DNA of 64,000 nt from Mycoplana azooxidifex (GCF_014196765.1 NZ_JACIEE010000006.1:172963-236962); one strand, 5' to 3'. Shown: positions 1-8,447, counted from the first letter of the stretch. A program made the numbers and translations. The notes: generated by a model not told the origin, from the letters alone.

Positions 1-1
1 A

Positions 2-175
2 TCCGATTCCGACCCGACAGAGCTTGCGAGACATGACCAGCAACTGGCATGGGAGACCCGCATCTTCGAGGAGCGGGTCCAGTCGCTGACCTATGTCTGC
101 GAGGTCCCGACGCTGATCGAGCAGCGGCTCTACAGCCTGTCGAAAATCATCAACGAGTCGATGCTCAAAGAATAG
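2..175 (+). CDS. 3' end of an unidentified gene
   Basis: An open frame enters from the left edge and ends at a TAG at 173-175, giving 57 residues of a protein's C-terminus. It is rich in charged and leucine residues, with a run reading ERVQSLTYVCEVPTLIEQR, and looks like amphipathic helix. The frame has no in-frame stop and its codon use fits the neighbouring genes, so it is probably real. I do not recognise the family. It is transcribed toward cysK but is separated from it by about 195 bp that contain a hairpin and a promoter-like sequence, so the two are probably separate units. Confidence 0.55.
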   Translation, partial: SDSDPTELARHDQQLAWETRIFEERVQSLTYVCEVPTLIEQRLYSLSKIINESMLKE

Positions 176-203
176 GTCGGTGGCCCCCTGGGCCCAAAAG
201 GCA

Positions 204-224
204 GCGCGCCACGCTCCGGCGCGC
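204..224 (+). terminator. GC-rich hairpin after the first gene
   Basis: A perfect 7-bp inverted repeat GCGCGCC / GGCGCGC with a 7-nt loop lies 29 bp after the stop codon of the partial gene. There is no T-tract, so this is only a weak terminator candidate. Confidence 0.3.
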
Positions 225-313
225 CCGGGCAAGGTCATGGGTCAGCGGCACCTCGGCCAAAATTTGCCTCCGGGGACCCGACACGGGGAACAGATTTTCT
301 TGCAAACCATTGC

Positions 314-342
314 TTGCGATCCGAAAAGTCGCTGCCTAAGCT
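314..342 (+). promoter_or_regulatory. Candidate sigma-70 promoter of the cysK operon
   Basis: TTGCGA (314-319) and TAAGCT (337-342) are separated by 17 bp, a usual housekeeping promoter geometry, and lie about 28 bp upstream of the cysK-like start at 371. This is a pattern match only. Confidence 0.35.
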
Positions 343-370
343 AGGACGTTAAAGTGCGAGGTCGCGGACA

Positions 371-1411
371 ATGGCAATTCTTCCTTCGGTATTGGACGCA
401 ATCGGCAACACCCCGCTCATCAGGCTGAAGGGCGCCTCTGAAGCGACTGGATGCACCATCCTGGGCAAGGCCGAGTTTCTCAATCCGGGCCAGTCGGTGA
501 AGGACCGCGCGGCGCTGAAGATCATCCGCACTGCGGAAAAGGCCGGCCAGTTGCGCCCGGGCGGTATCATCGTGGAGGGCACCGCCGGCAACACCGGCAT
601 CGGCCTTGCGCTGGTGGCGCAGGCGCTCGGCTACCGCACCGTCATCGTCATCCCGGAGACGCAGAGCCAGGAGAAGAAGGACGCGCTGCGGCTGCTCGGC
701 GCCGAACTGGTCGAGGTTCCGGCCGTCCCCTACAAGAACCCCAACAACTACGTGAAGCTGTCCGGCCGGCTGGCCGAGCAACTGGCCAGGAGCGAGCCGA
801 ACGGGGCGATCTGGGCCAACCAGTTCGACAACGTCGCCAACCGCGACGCGCACATCGAAACGACGGCACCGGAGATCTGGCGCGACACCGACGGCAAGGT
901 GGACGGCTTCGTCTGCGCCGTGGGCTCGGGCGGGACGCTTGCGGGCGTCGCCGCCGGCCTGCGCGCCAAGAACCCTGCGATCAAGATCGGCCTTGCCGAC
1001 CCGGACGGCGCCGCACTCTACAACTTCTATGCCCATGGCGAGCTCGCCTCGTCCGGAAGTTCGATCACCGAAGGCATCGGCCAGGGCCGGATCACCGCCA
1101 ACCTGGAAGGATTCACGCCGGACTTCTCCTACCAGATCCCCGACACCGAGGCGGTCCCGTTGGTCTTCGACCTGATCGAGCACGAGGGCATCTGCGTCGG
1201 CGGCTCGACCGGGATCAACATCGCCGGCGCCATCCGGCTGGCGAAGGATCTCGGTCCCGGCCATACGATCGTGACGATCCTGTGCGATTATGGTAACCGC
1301 TACCAGTCCAAACTGTTCAACCCGGACTTCCTCGATTCGAAGGGTCTGCCGGTACCGGCGTGGCTGAAAGCGACATCGACGATCAAGGTCCCCTACCAGG
1401 CTGTTGCGTGA
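371..1411 (+). CDS. cysK: Cysteine synthase family protein (PLP-dependent)
   Basis: Predicted cytoplasmic O-acetylserine sulfhydrylase, making L-cysteine from O-acetylserine and sulfide. The 346-aa product has the fold-type II PLP signature NPGQSVKDRAA with the Schiff-base lysine at K44, the phosphate or substrate loop TAGNTG at 71-76 and a glycine-rich GSGGTLAG stretch in the middle. It is about 20 residues longer than E. coli CysK and resembles the longer cysteine synthase A form found in rhizobia. A related beta-synthase role such as cystathionine beta-synthase-like activity cannot be excluded. Its stop lies 3 bp before the AlaX gene, so it leads a sulfur-related operon. The ATG at 371 is favoured by the GNTPLIRL motif starting at residue 12. 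Confidence 0.88.
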   Translation: MAILPSVLDAIGNTPLIRLKGASEATGCTILGKAEFLNPGQSVKDRAALKIIRTAEKAGQLRPGGIIVEGTAGNTGIGLALVAQALGYRTVIVIPETQSQEKKDALRLLGAELVEVPAVPYKNPNNYVKLSGRLAEQLARSEPNGAIWANQFDNVANRDAHIETTAPEIWRDTDGKVDGFVCAVGSGGTLAGVAAGLRAKNPAIKIGLADPDGAALYNFYAHGELASSGSSITEGIGQGRITANLEGFTPDFSYQIPDTEAVPLVFDLIEHEGICVGGSTGINIAGAIRLAKDLGPGHTIVTILCDYGNRYQSKLFNPDFLDSKGLPVPAWLKATSTIKVPYQAVA

Positions 1412-1414
1412 TCG

Positions 1415-2158
1415 ATGACGAAGCCCGTTGCTGCGCTCTTTCGTGACGATTTCTATCTTGCCACCACCGAGGCCATTGTGACGGCGGTTCACGAGGATGG
1501 CGGCGTCGAATTCGACCAGACCTGCTTCTACGCCACGTCGGGCGGGCAGCCGGGCGACGCCGGCTTCCTCGAGCGCGCGGACGGCAGTCGGATCGCGCTG
1601 GGCCCGACCGTGCACGGCGCGACGAAGGACATCATCCTCCATCGCCCGCTCGAGACCGCCCTGCTTCCGTCCGTGGGCGAGAAGCTGGTGCTGCACGTCG
1701 ACTGGGCGCGCCGCTACCGGCTGATGCGCATGCACACGGCCTGCCACCTGCTCTCCGTCGCCTGTCCCTTCCCGATCACCGGGGCTGCGGTCGGCGAAGA
1801 GGAGAGCCGCGTCGACTTCGACATGAGCGAGACGATCGACAAGGACGAGGTGACGGCACGGCTGATGCAGCTCGTGGACGAGAACCACCCCGTCTACGTC
1901 CAGTGGATCACCGACGAGGAACTTGCGGCCAATCCAAACATTGTGAAGTCGAAGAACGTGCGCCCGCCGATCGGGCTCGGACGGGTGAGCCTCGTCTGCA
2001 TCGGCGAGAACTCGGCGGTCGACAGCCAGCCCTGCGGCGGCACGCATGTCTCCGAAACGCAGGAGGTCGGCGCCATCCACATTTCGAAGATCGAGAAGAA
2101 GGGCAAGGAGAACCGGCGTTTCCGCATCAAGTTCGGCGCGCCCGACCCTGCACCTTAA
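1415..2158 (+). CDS. Alanyl-tRNA editing protein (AlaX-type)
   Basis: A 247-aa stand-alone homologue of the alanyl-tRNA synthetase editing domain, which in this family hydrolyses mischarged Ser-tRNA(Ala) or Gly-tRNA(Ala). The zinc site is intact: HTACH at residues 107-111 and CGGTH at 207-211. The N-terminal part (about 1-95) matches the preceding beta-rich domain of AlaRS, and the segment FYATSGGQPGD is typical. It starts 3 bp after the cysK stop and ends 12 bp before sseA, so it is probably co-transcribed with both. Its place between two cysteine and sulfur genes is discussed as a finding. The exact substrate is unknown. Confidence 0.88.
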   Translation: MTKPVAALFRDDFYLATTEAIVTAVHEDGGVEFDQTCFYATSGGQPGDAGFLERADGSRIALGPTVHGATKDIILHRPLETALLPSVGEKLVLHVDWARRYRLMRMHTACHLLSVACPFPITGAAVGEEESRVDFDMSETIDKDEVTARLMQLVDENHPVYVQWITDEELAANPNIVKSKNVRPPIGLGRVSLVCIGENSAVDSQPCGGTHVSETQEVGAIHISKIEKKGKENRRFRIKFGAPDPAP

Positions 2159-2170
2159 GGAGAAGCATTC

Positions 2171-3025
2171 GTGACCGCCGAAAAGAGCAAGTTCGTCGTC
2201 AGCGCCGACTGGGTCCAGAAGCAACTGGGCGCTCCCGAATTCCGGATCGTCGACGCATCGTGGTATCTGCCCGCGCAGAACCGCAACGGCGCTGCCGAAT
2301 ATGCCGTCGGGCATCTCCCCGGGGCGGTCTTCTACGACCAGGACGCGATCGCCGACCACTCGACGGGCCTGCCGCATTCGATCCCCTCGCCGCAGGATTT
2401 CGCATCCGCGGTCGAAAAACTCGGCATCTCCGATACCGACACGATCGTGGTCTATGACGGCCCCGGCATTTTCACCGCGCCGCGCGTGTGGTGGCTGCTG
2501 CGGACCATGGGTGCTGAGAACGTGTTCGTGATGGACGGCGGCCTCGACGGCTGGAAGAAGGAGGGCCGGCCGCTCGAGACCGACCTGCCGGAGCCGAAGC
2601 CGGGACATTTCCGGCCGCGGTTCAAGGCGGATGCCGTCACCTCCTTCGACGAGATGTTTGCTGTCGCCTCGACGGGCGGTCGCCAGATCGCCGATGCCCG
2701 CAGCCTTGGGCGCTTCAGCGGCGAGGAGGCCGAGCCGCGCGCCGGGATGCGCTCGGGCCACATGCCCGGCGCCCGCAGCCTGCCCTCGGGCGTCTTTTCC
2801 GCCGACGGCAGGCTGAAGGATCTCGACGCGCTGAAATCGACGTTCGAGGCGGCCGGGATCGACCTGGACAAGCCGGTCGTCACCACCTGCGGCTCGGGCC
2901 TGACCGCGGCCATCATCACGCTGGCGCTGCAATCGCTCGGCCACGAGAACAACACGCTCTATGACGGCTCGTGGTCCGAATGGGGTGCGCGCGAGGATAC
3001 GCCGGTTGTCACGGGGCGGGGCTGA
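2171..3025 (+). CDS. sseA: 3-mercaptopyruvate sulfurtransferase
   Basis: A 284-aa tandem rhodanese protein. Residues about 10-135 form an inactive N-terminal rhodanese domain and about 155-282 the catalytic one. The active-site loop is CGSGLTA with the nucleophile C240; this CG[S/T]G form is typical of mercaptopyruvate sulfurtransferases rather than of thiosulfate sulfurtransferases (CRKGVT). It transfers sulfur from 3-mercaptopyruvate to thiols or cyanide. The GTG start at 2171 is preceded by AAGGAG at 2157-2162. It is the third gene of the cysK-AlaX-sseA run, consistent with cysteine catabolism or sulfur trafficking. Confidence 0.9.
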   Translation: MTAEKSKFVVSADWVQKQLGAPEFRIVDASWYLPAQNRNGAAEYAVGHLPGAVFYDQDAIADHSTGLPHSIPSPQDFASAVEKLGISDTDTIVVYDGPGIFTAPRVWWLLRTMGAENVFVMDGGLDGWKKEGRPLETDLPEPKPGHFRPRFKADAVTSFDEMFAVASTGGRQIADARSLGRFSGEEAEPRAGMRSGHMPGARSLPSGVFSADGRLKDLDALKSTFEAAGIDLDKPVVTTCGSGLTAAIITLALQSLGHENNTLYDGSWSEWGAREDTPVVTGRG

Positions 3026-3029
3026 GCCC

Positions 3030-3596
3030 ATGGCTGCCGCTGCCAAGCCGGCGCCATTGCCGGTCCACATCACCGAACTGCGCATGACGGCGCCGCCCAA
3101 GCAGAGCCTGCCGGTGCCGGTCAACATCCAGACCGCCATCATGCGCGTGCCGGAGATCCCGACAGCCTACTATCGCTTCCTCTACACCCAGGTCGGCCGC
3201 CGGTGGCACTGGGTCGATCGGCTGCGGATGGACGACGAGGCGCTCGCGGCGGTCCTGCACGACAAGCGCACCAACGTCACCGTGCTCTATGTCGACGGCG
3301 CGCCGGCCGGCTTCTTCGAGCTGTTCCAGCACGATGCGGAAACGACCGAGCTCGTGCATTTCGGCCTGTTCGAGCGGGCGCTCGGGCTCGGGCTCGGCAA
3401 GTGGTTCCTGCTGCAGACGCTCTACGCCGCCTGGGCCTCCGACCCCAAGGCGCTGGAGGTCACCACCAACAACCTCGACCATCCCCGCGCCCTGCAGCTC
3501 TACCAGATGTTCGGCTTTTCGCCGGTGCGTACCCGCGACGACGTCGTCATCCCGCTGTCGGACGCCGAACTGCTCGAACTGGCACGGCACGGCTGA
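3030..3596 (+). CDS. GNAT family N-acetyltransferase
   Basis: A 188-aa protein with a C-terminal GNAT fold: the acetyl-CoA-binding region reads ALGLGLGKWFLLQTL, followed by a TNNLDHPRALQLYQMFGF segment typical of the last helix and strands. The frame stays open further upstream into sseA, but the ATG at 3030 lies 4 bp after the sseA stop behind a purine-rich stretch, so I use that start. The substrate cannot be told from sequence. As fourth gene of the cysK operon it may acetylate a sulfur amino acid or related metabolite, which is only a guess from position. Confidence 0.8.
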   Translation: MAAAAKPAPLPVHITELRMTAPPKQSLPVPVNIQTAIMRVPEIPTAYYRFLYTQVGRRWHWVDRLRMDDEALAAVLHDKRTNVTVLYVDGAPAGFFELFQHDAETTELVHFGLFERALGLGLGKWFLLQTLYAAWASDPKALEVTTNNLDHPRALQLYQMFGFSPVRTRDDVVIPLSDAELLELARHG

Positions 3597-3747
3597 CGGA
3601 TTCCGCTTCTCCTTCTGGCCGGGCGGGCCTGGAAAGGCGGGGACGCCTCCCGCTTGCGACTGGAAACGCGGATCGGTTTGGGCCATATACGGGCGCCGCC
3701 ATCGGGATGCGGCCGCCAACAGCCACAACAGGATCGTTCCCCTTCGC

Positions 3748-4800
3748 ATGAAGAGCGCCCATCCCAGCATCAGCGAACTGCTCGGCGGGCACGCCGATGT
3801 CCTGCACAGGAAGTGGCGTTTCCACCTGCAGAAGCGGATCGTGAAGCTGAACGGGCGGACATACGTTCTCTACCGCTTCCGCTTCCGGCACGCCATGGCG
3901 CGGTTCGAGGAAGCGCTCAGCAGGCTCGAACGGGCGGGACTTTCCGTCCAGACCATCTGCGCACGCACATCGAGCCTCGGCGAGCGGCTGCGCTATGGCA
4001 ACTGGCTGGCCCTCTCCTATCTCCCCGGCCAGCCGCTCGAGCGGCGGCCGGACGAGCAGAGCCTGACCTCGCTGGGGCAAACGATGGCACGCCTCAATTC
4101 GCTCGACGGCGAGCCGCGCCGTGCGCTGTTCCAGCGCAGGCATCCGACCTTGCCGCACGAGGACTATCTCGCCGCCGAAGGCAGTTTGACCGACGCCCAG
4201 CGGGACTGGATCCGGGCGAGCCTTGCGCGGCTCGAGATGCTTGCGGCCACGCAACTGACGCATGGCGACCTTCACAGCGCCAACATCATCGTGGATGCCG
4301 ATCGCTCGGTGGGTCTGATCGATTACGAGCTTCTGGCCTACGACCTTTCCGGCATCGAGCTGGCGGCGACGCTTCTGCGGCCGTTCTGCCGCAACGAGCG
4401 GACGCGCCGGGCACTGCTGCGCGCCTACATGACCTCCTGTCCCCCAGAACTCCGGCAGGCCTGGAGGGAGAACAGCCGCGACTTCATCTTTGCTGCGGCC
4501 GCACGCCTGGCGCTGTCACGGCAGGATCGGGTCAGCCATATCGAACGGCGGGAGCGGTTCCTCTCCCTGCGCCGGTTGCTACCTTTCGGCCGCGACAAGG
4601 CCTCCCACGACCGGGTGCGGGAGAGCCACCGCAAGATCGTGCGCGCCGCGCAACGCAACGAGGCCTATTACCAGAGCGTGGCGCGTGTCATGGTCAGGGT
4701 GTGCATCAGGCGTCCGGGCATCGGTCCGGTCGCGCTCCTGAAAATATGCGACCAGCGCTACCGGAAGGCCAGAGGCGCCACCACCCGCCGCCCGCGCTGA
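3748..4800 (+). CDS. Phosphotransferase of the aminoglycoside/choline-kinase fold
   Basis: A 350-aa protein whose C-terminal half carries the kinase-like motifs LTHGDLHSANIIVD (Brenner-type catalytic loop, HGDLHSxN) and GLIDYE (the metal-binding acidic residue, here IDYE rather than IDFE). The N-terminal part is arginine-rich. This fold includes aminoglycoside phosphotransferases, choline or homoserine kinases and LPS core kinases; nothing here decides among them. The frame extends upstream over the GNAT gene but the first in-frame methionine past that overlap is the ATG at 3748, about 150 bp after the GNAT stop. The last 100 residues are basic and helical. Confidence 0.7.
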   Translation: MKSAHPSISELLGGHADVLHRKWRFHLQKRIVKLNGRTYVLYRFRFRHAMARFEEALSRLERAGLSVQTICARTSSLGERLRYGNWLALSYLPGQPLERRPDEQSLTSLGQTMARLNSLDGEPRRALFQRRHPTLPHEDYLAAEGSLTDAQRDWIRASLARLEMLAATQLTHGDLHSANIIVDADRSVGLIDYELLAYDLSGIELAATLLRPFCRNERTRRALLRAYMTSCPPELRQAWRENSRDFIFAAAARLALSRQDRVSHIERRERFLSLRRLLPFGRDKASHDRVRESHRKIVRAAQRNEAYYQSVARVMVRVCIRRPGIGPVALLKICDQRYRKARGATTRRPR

Positions 4801-4873
4801 AGCCGGGTACGGAATCGGGTGTCGCCGGAAGAGGTTCGGGATCATCATGGCTCCACACCCAACGGAGGCCGCG

Positions 4874-5338
4874 ATGACAGTCCAGTTCCTTCCCATTCCG
4901 ACCGAGACCGCGACCGCCTACTGGAACGGCGGGCCGGACGCCTATGGCATGACGCCGGAACGGGCGATCTCCGACGGCGACGGCGTGCCCTGCCGGCATT
5001 GCCTGCGCGGCGTCAGGGCCGGAGAGGTCTACCTGATCCTCGCCCACCGCCCCTTCCCCGACCTGCAGCCCTATGCGGAGACCGGCCCGATCTTCCTGCA
5101 CGCGGCACCCTGCCCCGCCTATGCCGGGCCCGGATTGCCGCCGATGCTGGAAAGCCGGGACTATATCGTCCGCGGCTACGACGACCGCAACCGCATCGTC
5201 TACGGCACCGGTGCGGTGACCCCGACCGGCGAGATCGCCGGCTATGCCGAGACGCTGCTGGGGCGGGAGGACATCGCCTATGTGCATATACGGTCGGCCC
5301 GCAACAACTGCTACCAGTGCAAGATCGTGCGCGCGTAA
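4874..5338 (+). CDS. DUF1203 family protein
   Basis: A 154-aa cytoplasmic protein matching the DUF1203 pattern: an N-terminal FLPIPTETA stretch, the motif CRHCLRGVRAGE and then LAHRPFPDLQPYAETGPIFLH. Several cysteines and histidines (CRHC, PCPAY, NNCYQC) suggest metal or cofactor binding, but the family has no established function. An ATG nine codons upstream is in frame; the ATG at 4874 is preferred because GGAGG lies 6 bp upstream of it. It is the last plus-strand gene before a shared terminator facing the alanine dehydrogenase gene. Confidence 0.8.
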   Translation: MTVQFLPIPTETATAYWNGGPDAYGMTPERAISDGDGVPCRHCLRGVRAGEVYLILAHRPFPDLQPYAETGPIFLHAAPCPAYAGPGLPPMLESRDYIVRGYDDRNRIVYGTGAVTPTGEIAGYAETLLGREDIAYVHIRSARNNCYQCKIVRA

Positions 5339-5365
5339 AGATCTGGCGCGTCGCCGCAAACGAAA

Positions 5366-5392
5366 GGCCCCGGACGCGAGGCTTCCGGGGCC
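5366..5392 (-). terminator. Terminator between DUF1203 and ald
   Basis: A perfect 9-bp stem GGCCCCGGA / TCCGGGGCC with a 9-nt loop. Read on the minus strand it is followed by TTTCGTTT, so it best serves ald, whose stop is 43 bp away. It may also stop transcription from the DUF1203 side. Confidence 0.7.
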
Positions 5393-5434
5393 GGTTGCTG
5401 TCGTCCGCATCGTTCCGGATGCGCGACGGTCGCC

Positions 5435-6553
5435 TCAGGCGACGTTGAGAACAGCCTCCGGCGCCGCCATCTCGTAGCCCAGCGCCTCGGCGACGGCCTT
5501 GTTGGTGATGCGGCCGCGATGGACGTTGAGGCCGGCGCGAAGGTGGCGGTCCTCGGCGATCGCCTTCAGGCCGCGGTCGGCCAGTTGCAGGCCGTAGTGC
5601 AGGGTGGCGTTGTTCAGGGCCTGTGCGGAGGTGATCGGCACCGCGCCCGGCATGTTGGCCACGCAATAGTGGATGACGCCGTCGACCTCGTAAGTCGGCT
5701 CGGAATGGGTCGTGGCGTGCGAGGTCTCGAAGCAACCGCCCTGGTCGATCGCCACGTCGACGATCACCGAGCCGCGCTTCATGCCCGACAGCATCTCGCG
5801 GGTGACGAGCTTGGGTGCGGCAGCGCCGGGAATGAGCACCGCGCCGATGACCAGATCGGCCGCAAAGACCTCCTCCTCCAGCGCATCGATCGTCGAGTAG
5901 CGGGTATGGACGCGGCCGTTGAAGAGGTCGTCGAGCTGGCGCAGGCGCGGGATCGAGCGGTCGAGGATGGTGATGTCTGCGCCGAGCCCTGCGGCCATCC
6001 TGGCGGCATGGAGGCCGACGACGCCGCCGCCGATGATCGCGACCCTGGCAGGCTCCACGCCCGGCACGCCGCCAAGCAGGATGCCGCGGCCGCCGTTTGC
6101 CTTCTGCAGCGCGGTGGCGCCGGCCTGGATCGAAAGGCGACCGGCCACCTCGGACATCGGCGCCAGCAGCGGCAGGCCGCCGCGCTCGTCCGTGACCGTC
6201 TCGTAGGCGATCGCCGTCACGCCGGAGTGCAGCAGGCCCTTGGTCTGCTCCGGATCGGGCGCGAGGTGCAAATAGGTGTAGAGGATCTGGCCGTCGCGAA
6301 GCTGCGCCCATTCGGAGGGCTGCGGCTCCTTCACCTTCACGACCATGTCGGCCTTGTCGAAGATGTCCCTGGCGGTGGGGACGATCTTCGCGCCGGCTGC
6401 GCGGTAGGCGTCGTCGTCCGCGCCGATGCCGGCGCCAGCCTTCGTCTCGACGATCACCTCGTGGCCATGCGCCACATATTCGCGCACCGCGCCTGGCGTC
6501 AGGCCCACACGATATTCATGGTTCTTGATTTCCTTCGGGCAACCGACACGCAT
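5435..6553 (-). CDS. ald: Alanine dehydrogenase
   Basis: A 372-aa NAD-dependent L-alanine dehydrogenase (alanine + NAD+ + water to pyruvate + ammonia + NADH). It starts MRVGCPKEIKNHEYRVG, the usual family start. The pyruvate-binding K75 and catalytic H96 (LYTYLHLAPD) are in the canonical places, and the Rossmann glycine motif GGGVVG is at 174-179. The frame extends 71 codons upstream, but that would overlap the divergent Lrp gene and adds no family sequence. It is divergently arranged with an Lrp/AsnC gene, the common layout for an AldR-type regulator of ald. Confidence 0.95.
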   Translation of the reverse strand: MRVGCPKEIKNHEYRVGLTPGAVREYVAHGHEVIVETKAGAGIGADDDAYRAAGAKIVPTARDIFDKADMVVKVKEPQPSEWAQLRDGQILYTYLHLAPDPEQTKGLLHSGVTAIAYETVTDERGGLPLLAPMSEVAGRLSIQAGATALQKANGGRGILLGGVPGVEPARVAIIGGGVVGLHAARMAAGLGADITILDRSIPRLRQLDDLFNGRVHTRYSTIDALEEEVFAADLVIGAVLIPGAAAPKLVTREMLSGMKRGSVIVDVAIDQGGCFETSHATTHSEPTYEVDGVIHYCVANMPGAVPITSAQALNNATLHYGLQLADRGLKAIAEDRHLRAGLNVHRGRITNKAVAEALGYEMAAPEAVLNVA

Positions 6554-6659
6554 GCTTGCGTTCCTCTCTCGCTGGTATGCCAAATCCTGAGGCTCACGGC
6601 CTCGCCCGCCACTCCCTGCGGGCGGCACAATTGGAGCAGAAGTGCTGCGCAATGTCCTT

Positions 6660-6682
6660 GCGAAGACGATTGGATTCTTCGC
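6660..6682. promoter_or_regulatory. Dyad in the ald-lrp divergent promoter region
   Basis: GCGAAG (6660-6665) and CTTCGC (6677-6682) form an inverted repeat with an AT-richer centre, placed between the two divergent genes. Lrp-type regulators bind short dyads of this kind, so it is a candidate operator, but six-base arms are weak evidence. Confidence 0.3.
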
Positions 6683-6734
6683 GATTTTCCGCGTATCCTT
6701 GCGCCTGATCTTCCCCCCTTCGAAGGAAACAGCG

Positions 6735-7196
6735 TTGAGTGCGCTTGATTCGATAGATACTGCCATGCTGCGCCTGCTTCAGCAGAACGGGCGCATCTCG
6801 AACGCGGAACTCGCCGAGCGCGTCGGTCTGTCGCCGTCCGCCTGCTCGCGGCGGCTCGACATCCTGGAAAAGTCCGGTGTCATCAGCGGCTATCATGCCC
6901 ACCTGTCGCAGCAGGCGCTCGACTACAAGATGATCGCGATCGTGCACATCTCGCTGTCCGGCCAGTTCGCCAAGACGCTGGCGGAGTTCGAGGCGGCGGT
7001 GAAGCTCTGCCCGAACGTGCTCGTCTGCTACCTGATGTCGGGCGAATACGACTACATCCTGCGGATCGCGGCGAAGGACCTGGCCGACTACGAGCGCATC
7101 CACCGGGACTGGCTGTCGGCCCTGCCCCATGTGGTGAAGATCAATTCCAGCTTCGCCCTACGCGAAGTCATCGACCGTCCGAACATCGGCGTCTGA
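6735..7196 (+). CDS. Lrp/AsnC family transcriptional regulator, probable ald regulator
   Basis: A 153-aa protein: N-terminal winged helix-turn-helix (ALDSIDTAMLRLLQQNGRISN, then LAERVGLSPSACSRRLDILE) and a C-terminal RAM/AsnC ligand-binding domain (about 65-140, including GEYDYILRIAAKD). I choose the TTG at 6735, with AAGGAA 7 bp upstream, because it starts directly at the family's N-terminus; an earlier GTG at 6642 would add 31 atypical residues. Divergence from ald suggests it activates alanine dehydrogenase in response to alanine, as AldR does elsewhere. Its last 39 bp overlap the tail of the convergent diguanylate cyclase gene. Confidence 0.88.
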   Translation: MSALDSIDTAMLRLLQQNGRISNAELAERVGLSPSACSRRLDILEKSGVISGYHAHLSQQALDYKMIAIVHISLSGQFAKTLAEFEAAVKLCPNVLVCYLMSGEYDYILRIAAKDLADYERIHRDWLSALPHVVKINSSFALREVIDRPNIGV

Positions 7197-8447
7197 CAGG
7201 TCCTTGCCGACGACCTTGTTGCGTCCGCCGCGCTTGGCGGCATAGAGGCGCCGGTCGGCGGCGGAGAGCAGCGCGATCAGCGTCGTGCCGTCATGATCGC
7301 TGCTCGATACACCGATGCTGATCGTCACCGGACGGCCATCCGGGCGGACGATCTGTTCCTCGACGGCGCGGCGGACCTGTTCGGCGCGCGCCACCGTGTC
7401 CCCGTGGGACAGCCCCTCGCACAGGACGACGAATTCCTCGCCGCCGAATCGGTAGACCCGGTCGCCGCTGCGCATGCACTGCTGCAGCGCGGCCGCCGTC
7501 GCCTTCAGCACCTGGTCGCCGGCCAGATGGCCGAAATCGTCGTTGATCGTCTTGAAGTGATCGGCGTCGACGACCATCAGGCTCGTCATCGAACCGGCCA
7601 TGACGGATGCCTGCAACAGGCGCTGTCCCTCATATTCCAGCCTGCTCCGGTCCCAAAGGCCGGTCAGCGCATCGCGCCCGGACCGGTCGAGGAGATCCTC
7701 GTAGCGTTCGCGGAAGGTCAGGTCGTTGAAGATGTCGGCGATCGGGCGCGAGGAGACGGGAATGGCGGAGATGCGCGCGAGCCGCAGGTAGCCGGTCGTC
7801 AAGGTGGCGAAAACGAGCGTCGCCAGCATCTTGGCGATCCATCCGCCCCACAGCACCGAAAGCGGTGCGGCGTTCAGGAGATGCAGGACGGCGAAGAAGC
7901 CGACCTGGTCGAAGGTCAGCACGACGGCGCCGGAGAGGAACAGGCGCGGCCAGATGGGCATCCGTCTCGATCGGCCGAGCCTCTCGTAGATCAGGATGAT
8001 GGCGAGCGCGTCGATATAGAGCAGAGTCGTGCCCCAGAGCATCAGCCAACCCATCTCGTCGATGAAGGAGAGGTCGACCACCCGCCCAGGCACGACGCTG
8101 ACGGTGTCATGGTACTGCAGGATCAACGCGAGCAGGACCGTCAAGAAGTTGCCGGCGAGCAGGCCGTAGATCGGCGCGCGGACGATGCCCGCATCCTCCT
8201 TGATGTAGAGCAGCAGGATCATCATCAGCTTGCCGGAAAAGAGGATCGACGAACCGGGCGAGAGCACCCCGAACGGAAGCTGGACGTAGAAGACCGCGGC
8301 CAGGTAGGTCTCCAGGAAATGCATCACGCCGAGCGCAGTGATGAACACGCCGATGCCGATGCGATGGCGCTGGTGGAGCAACGTCACCATGAAGGCGAAA
8401 TAGACGAGCGCCTCCACGAAGAACAGGATCAGGTTGTTGAATTCCAT
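7158..8447 (-). CDS. Membrane-bound diguanylate cyclase (GGDEF)
   Basis: A 429-aa inner-membrane protein. Residues 1 to about 230 contain several hydrophobic segments that look like seven helices, with no recognisable periplasmic sensor domain. Residues about 265-415 are a GGDEF domain with an intact active site RFGGEEF (GGEEF at 335-339) and an RxxD inhibitory site (RSGD at 326-329) at the usual five-residue distance, so it should make c-di-GMP and be feedback-inhibited. No EAL domain is present. It is convergent with the Lrp gene and overlaps it by 39 bp. Confidence 0.9.
   Translation of the reverse strand: MEFNNLILFFVEALVYFAFMVTLLHQRHRIGIGVFITALGVMHFLETYLAAVFYVQLPFGVLSPGSSILFSGKLMMILLLYIKEDAGIVRAPIYGLLAGNFLTVLLALILQYHDTVSVVPGRVVDLSFIDEMGWLMLWGTTLLYIDALAIILIYERLGRSRRMPIWPRLFLSGAVVLTFDQVGFFAVLHLLNAAPLSVLWGGWIAKMLATLVFATLTTGYLRLARISAIPVSSRPIADIFNDLTFRERYEDLLDRSGRDALTGLWDRSRLEYEGQRLLQASVMAGSMTSLMVVDADHFKTINDDFGHLAGDQVLKATAAALQQCMRSGDRVYRFGGEEFVVLCEGLSHGDTVARAEQVRRAVEEQIVRPDGRPVTISIGVSSSDHDGTTLIALLSAADRRLYAAKRGGRNKVVGKDLSDADVRTVDDFA

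Noticed and set aside
49-339. 96-codon frame at the left edge
   Set aside because: Overlaps the partial gene in another frame and is arginine/proline-rich without a ribosome site.
341-3142. 933-codon open frame on the minus strand opposite the cysK-AlaX-sseA genes
   Set aside because: It is a codon-bias shadow: arginine/aspartate-rich, no domain, and spans three well-supported genes on the other strand.
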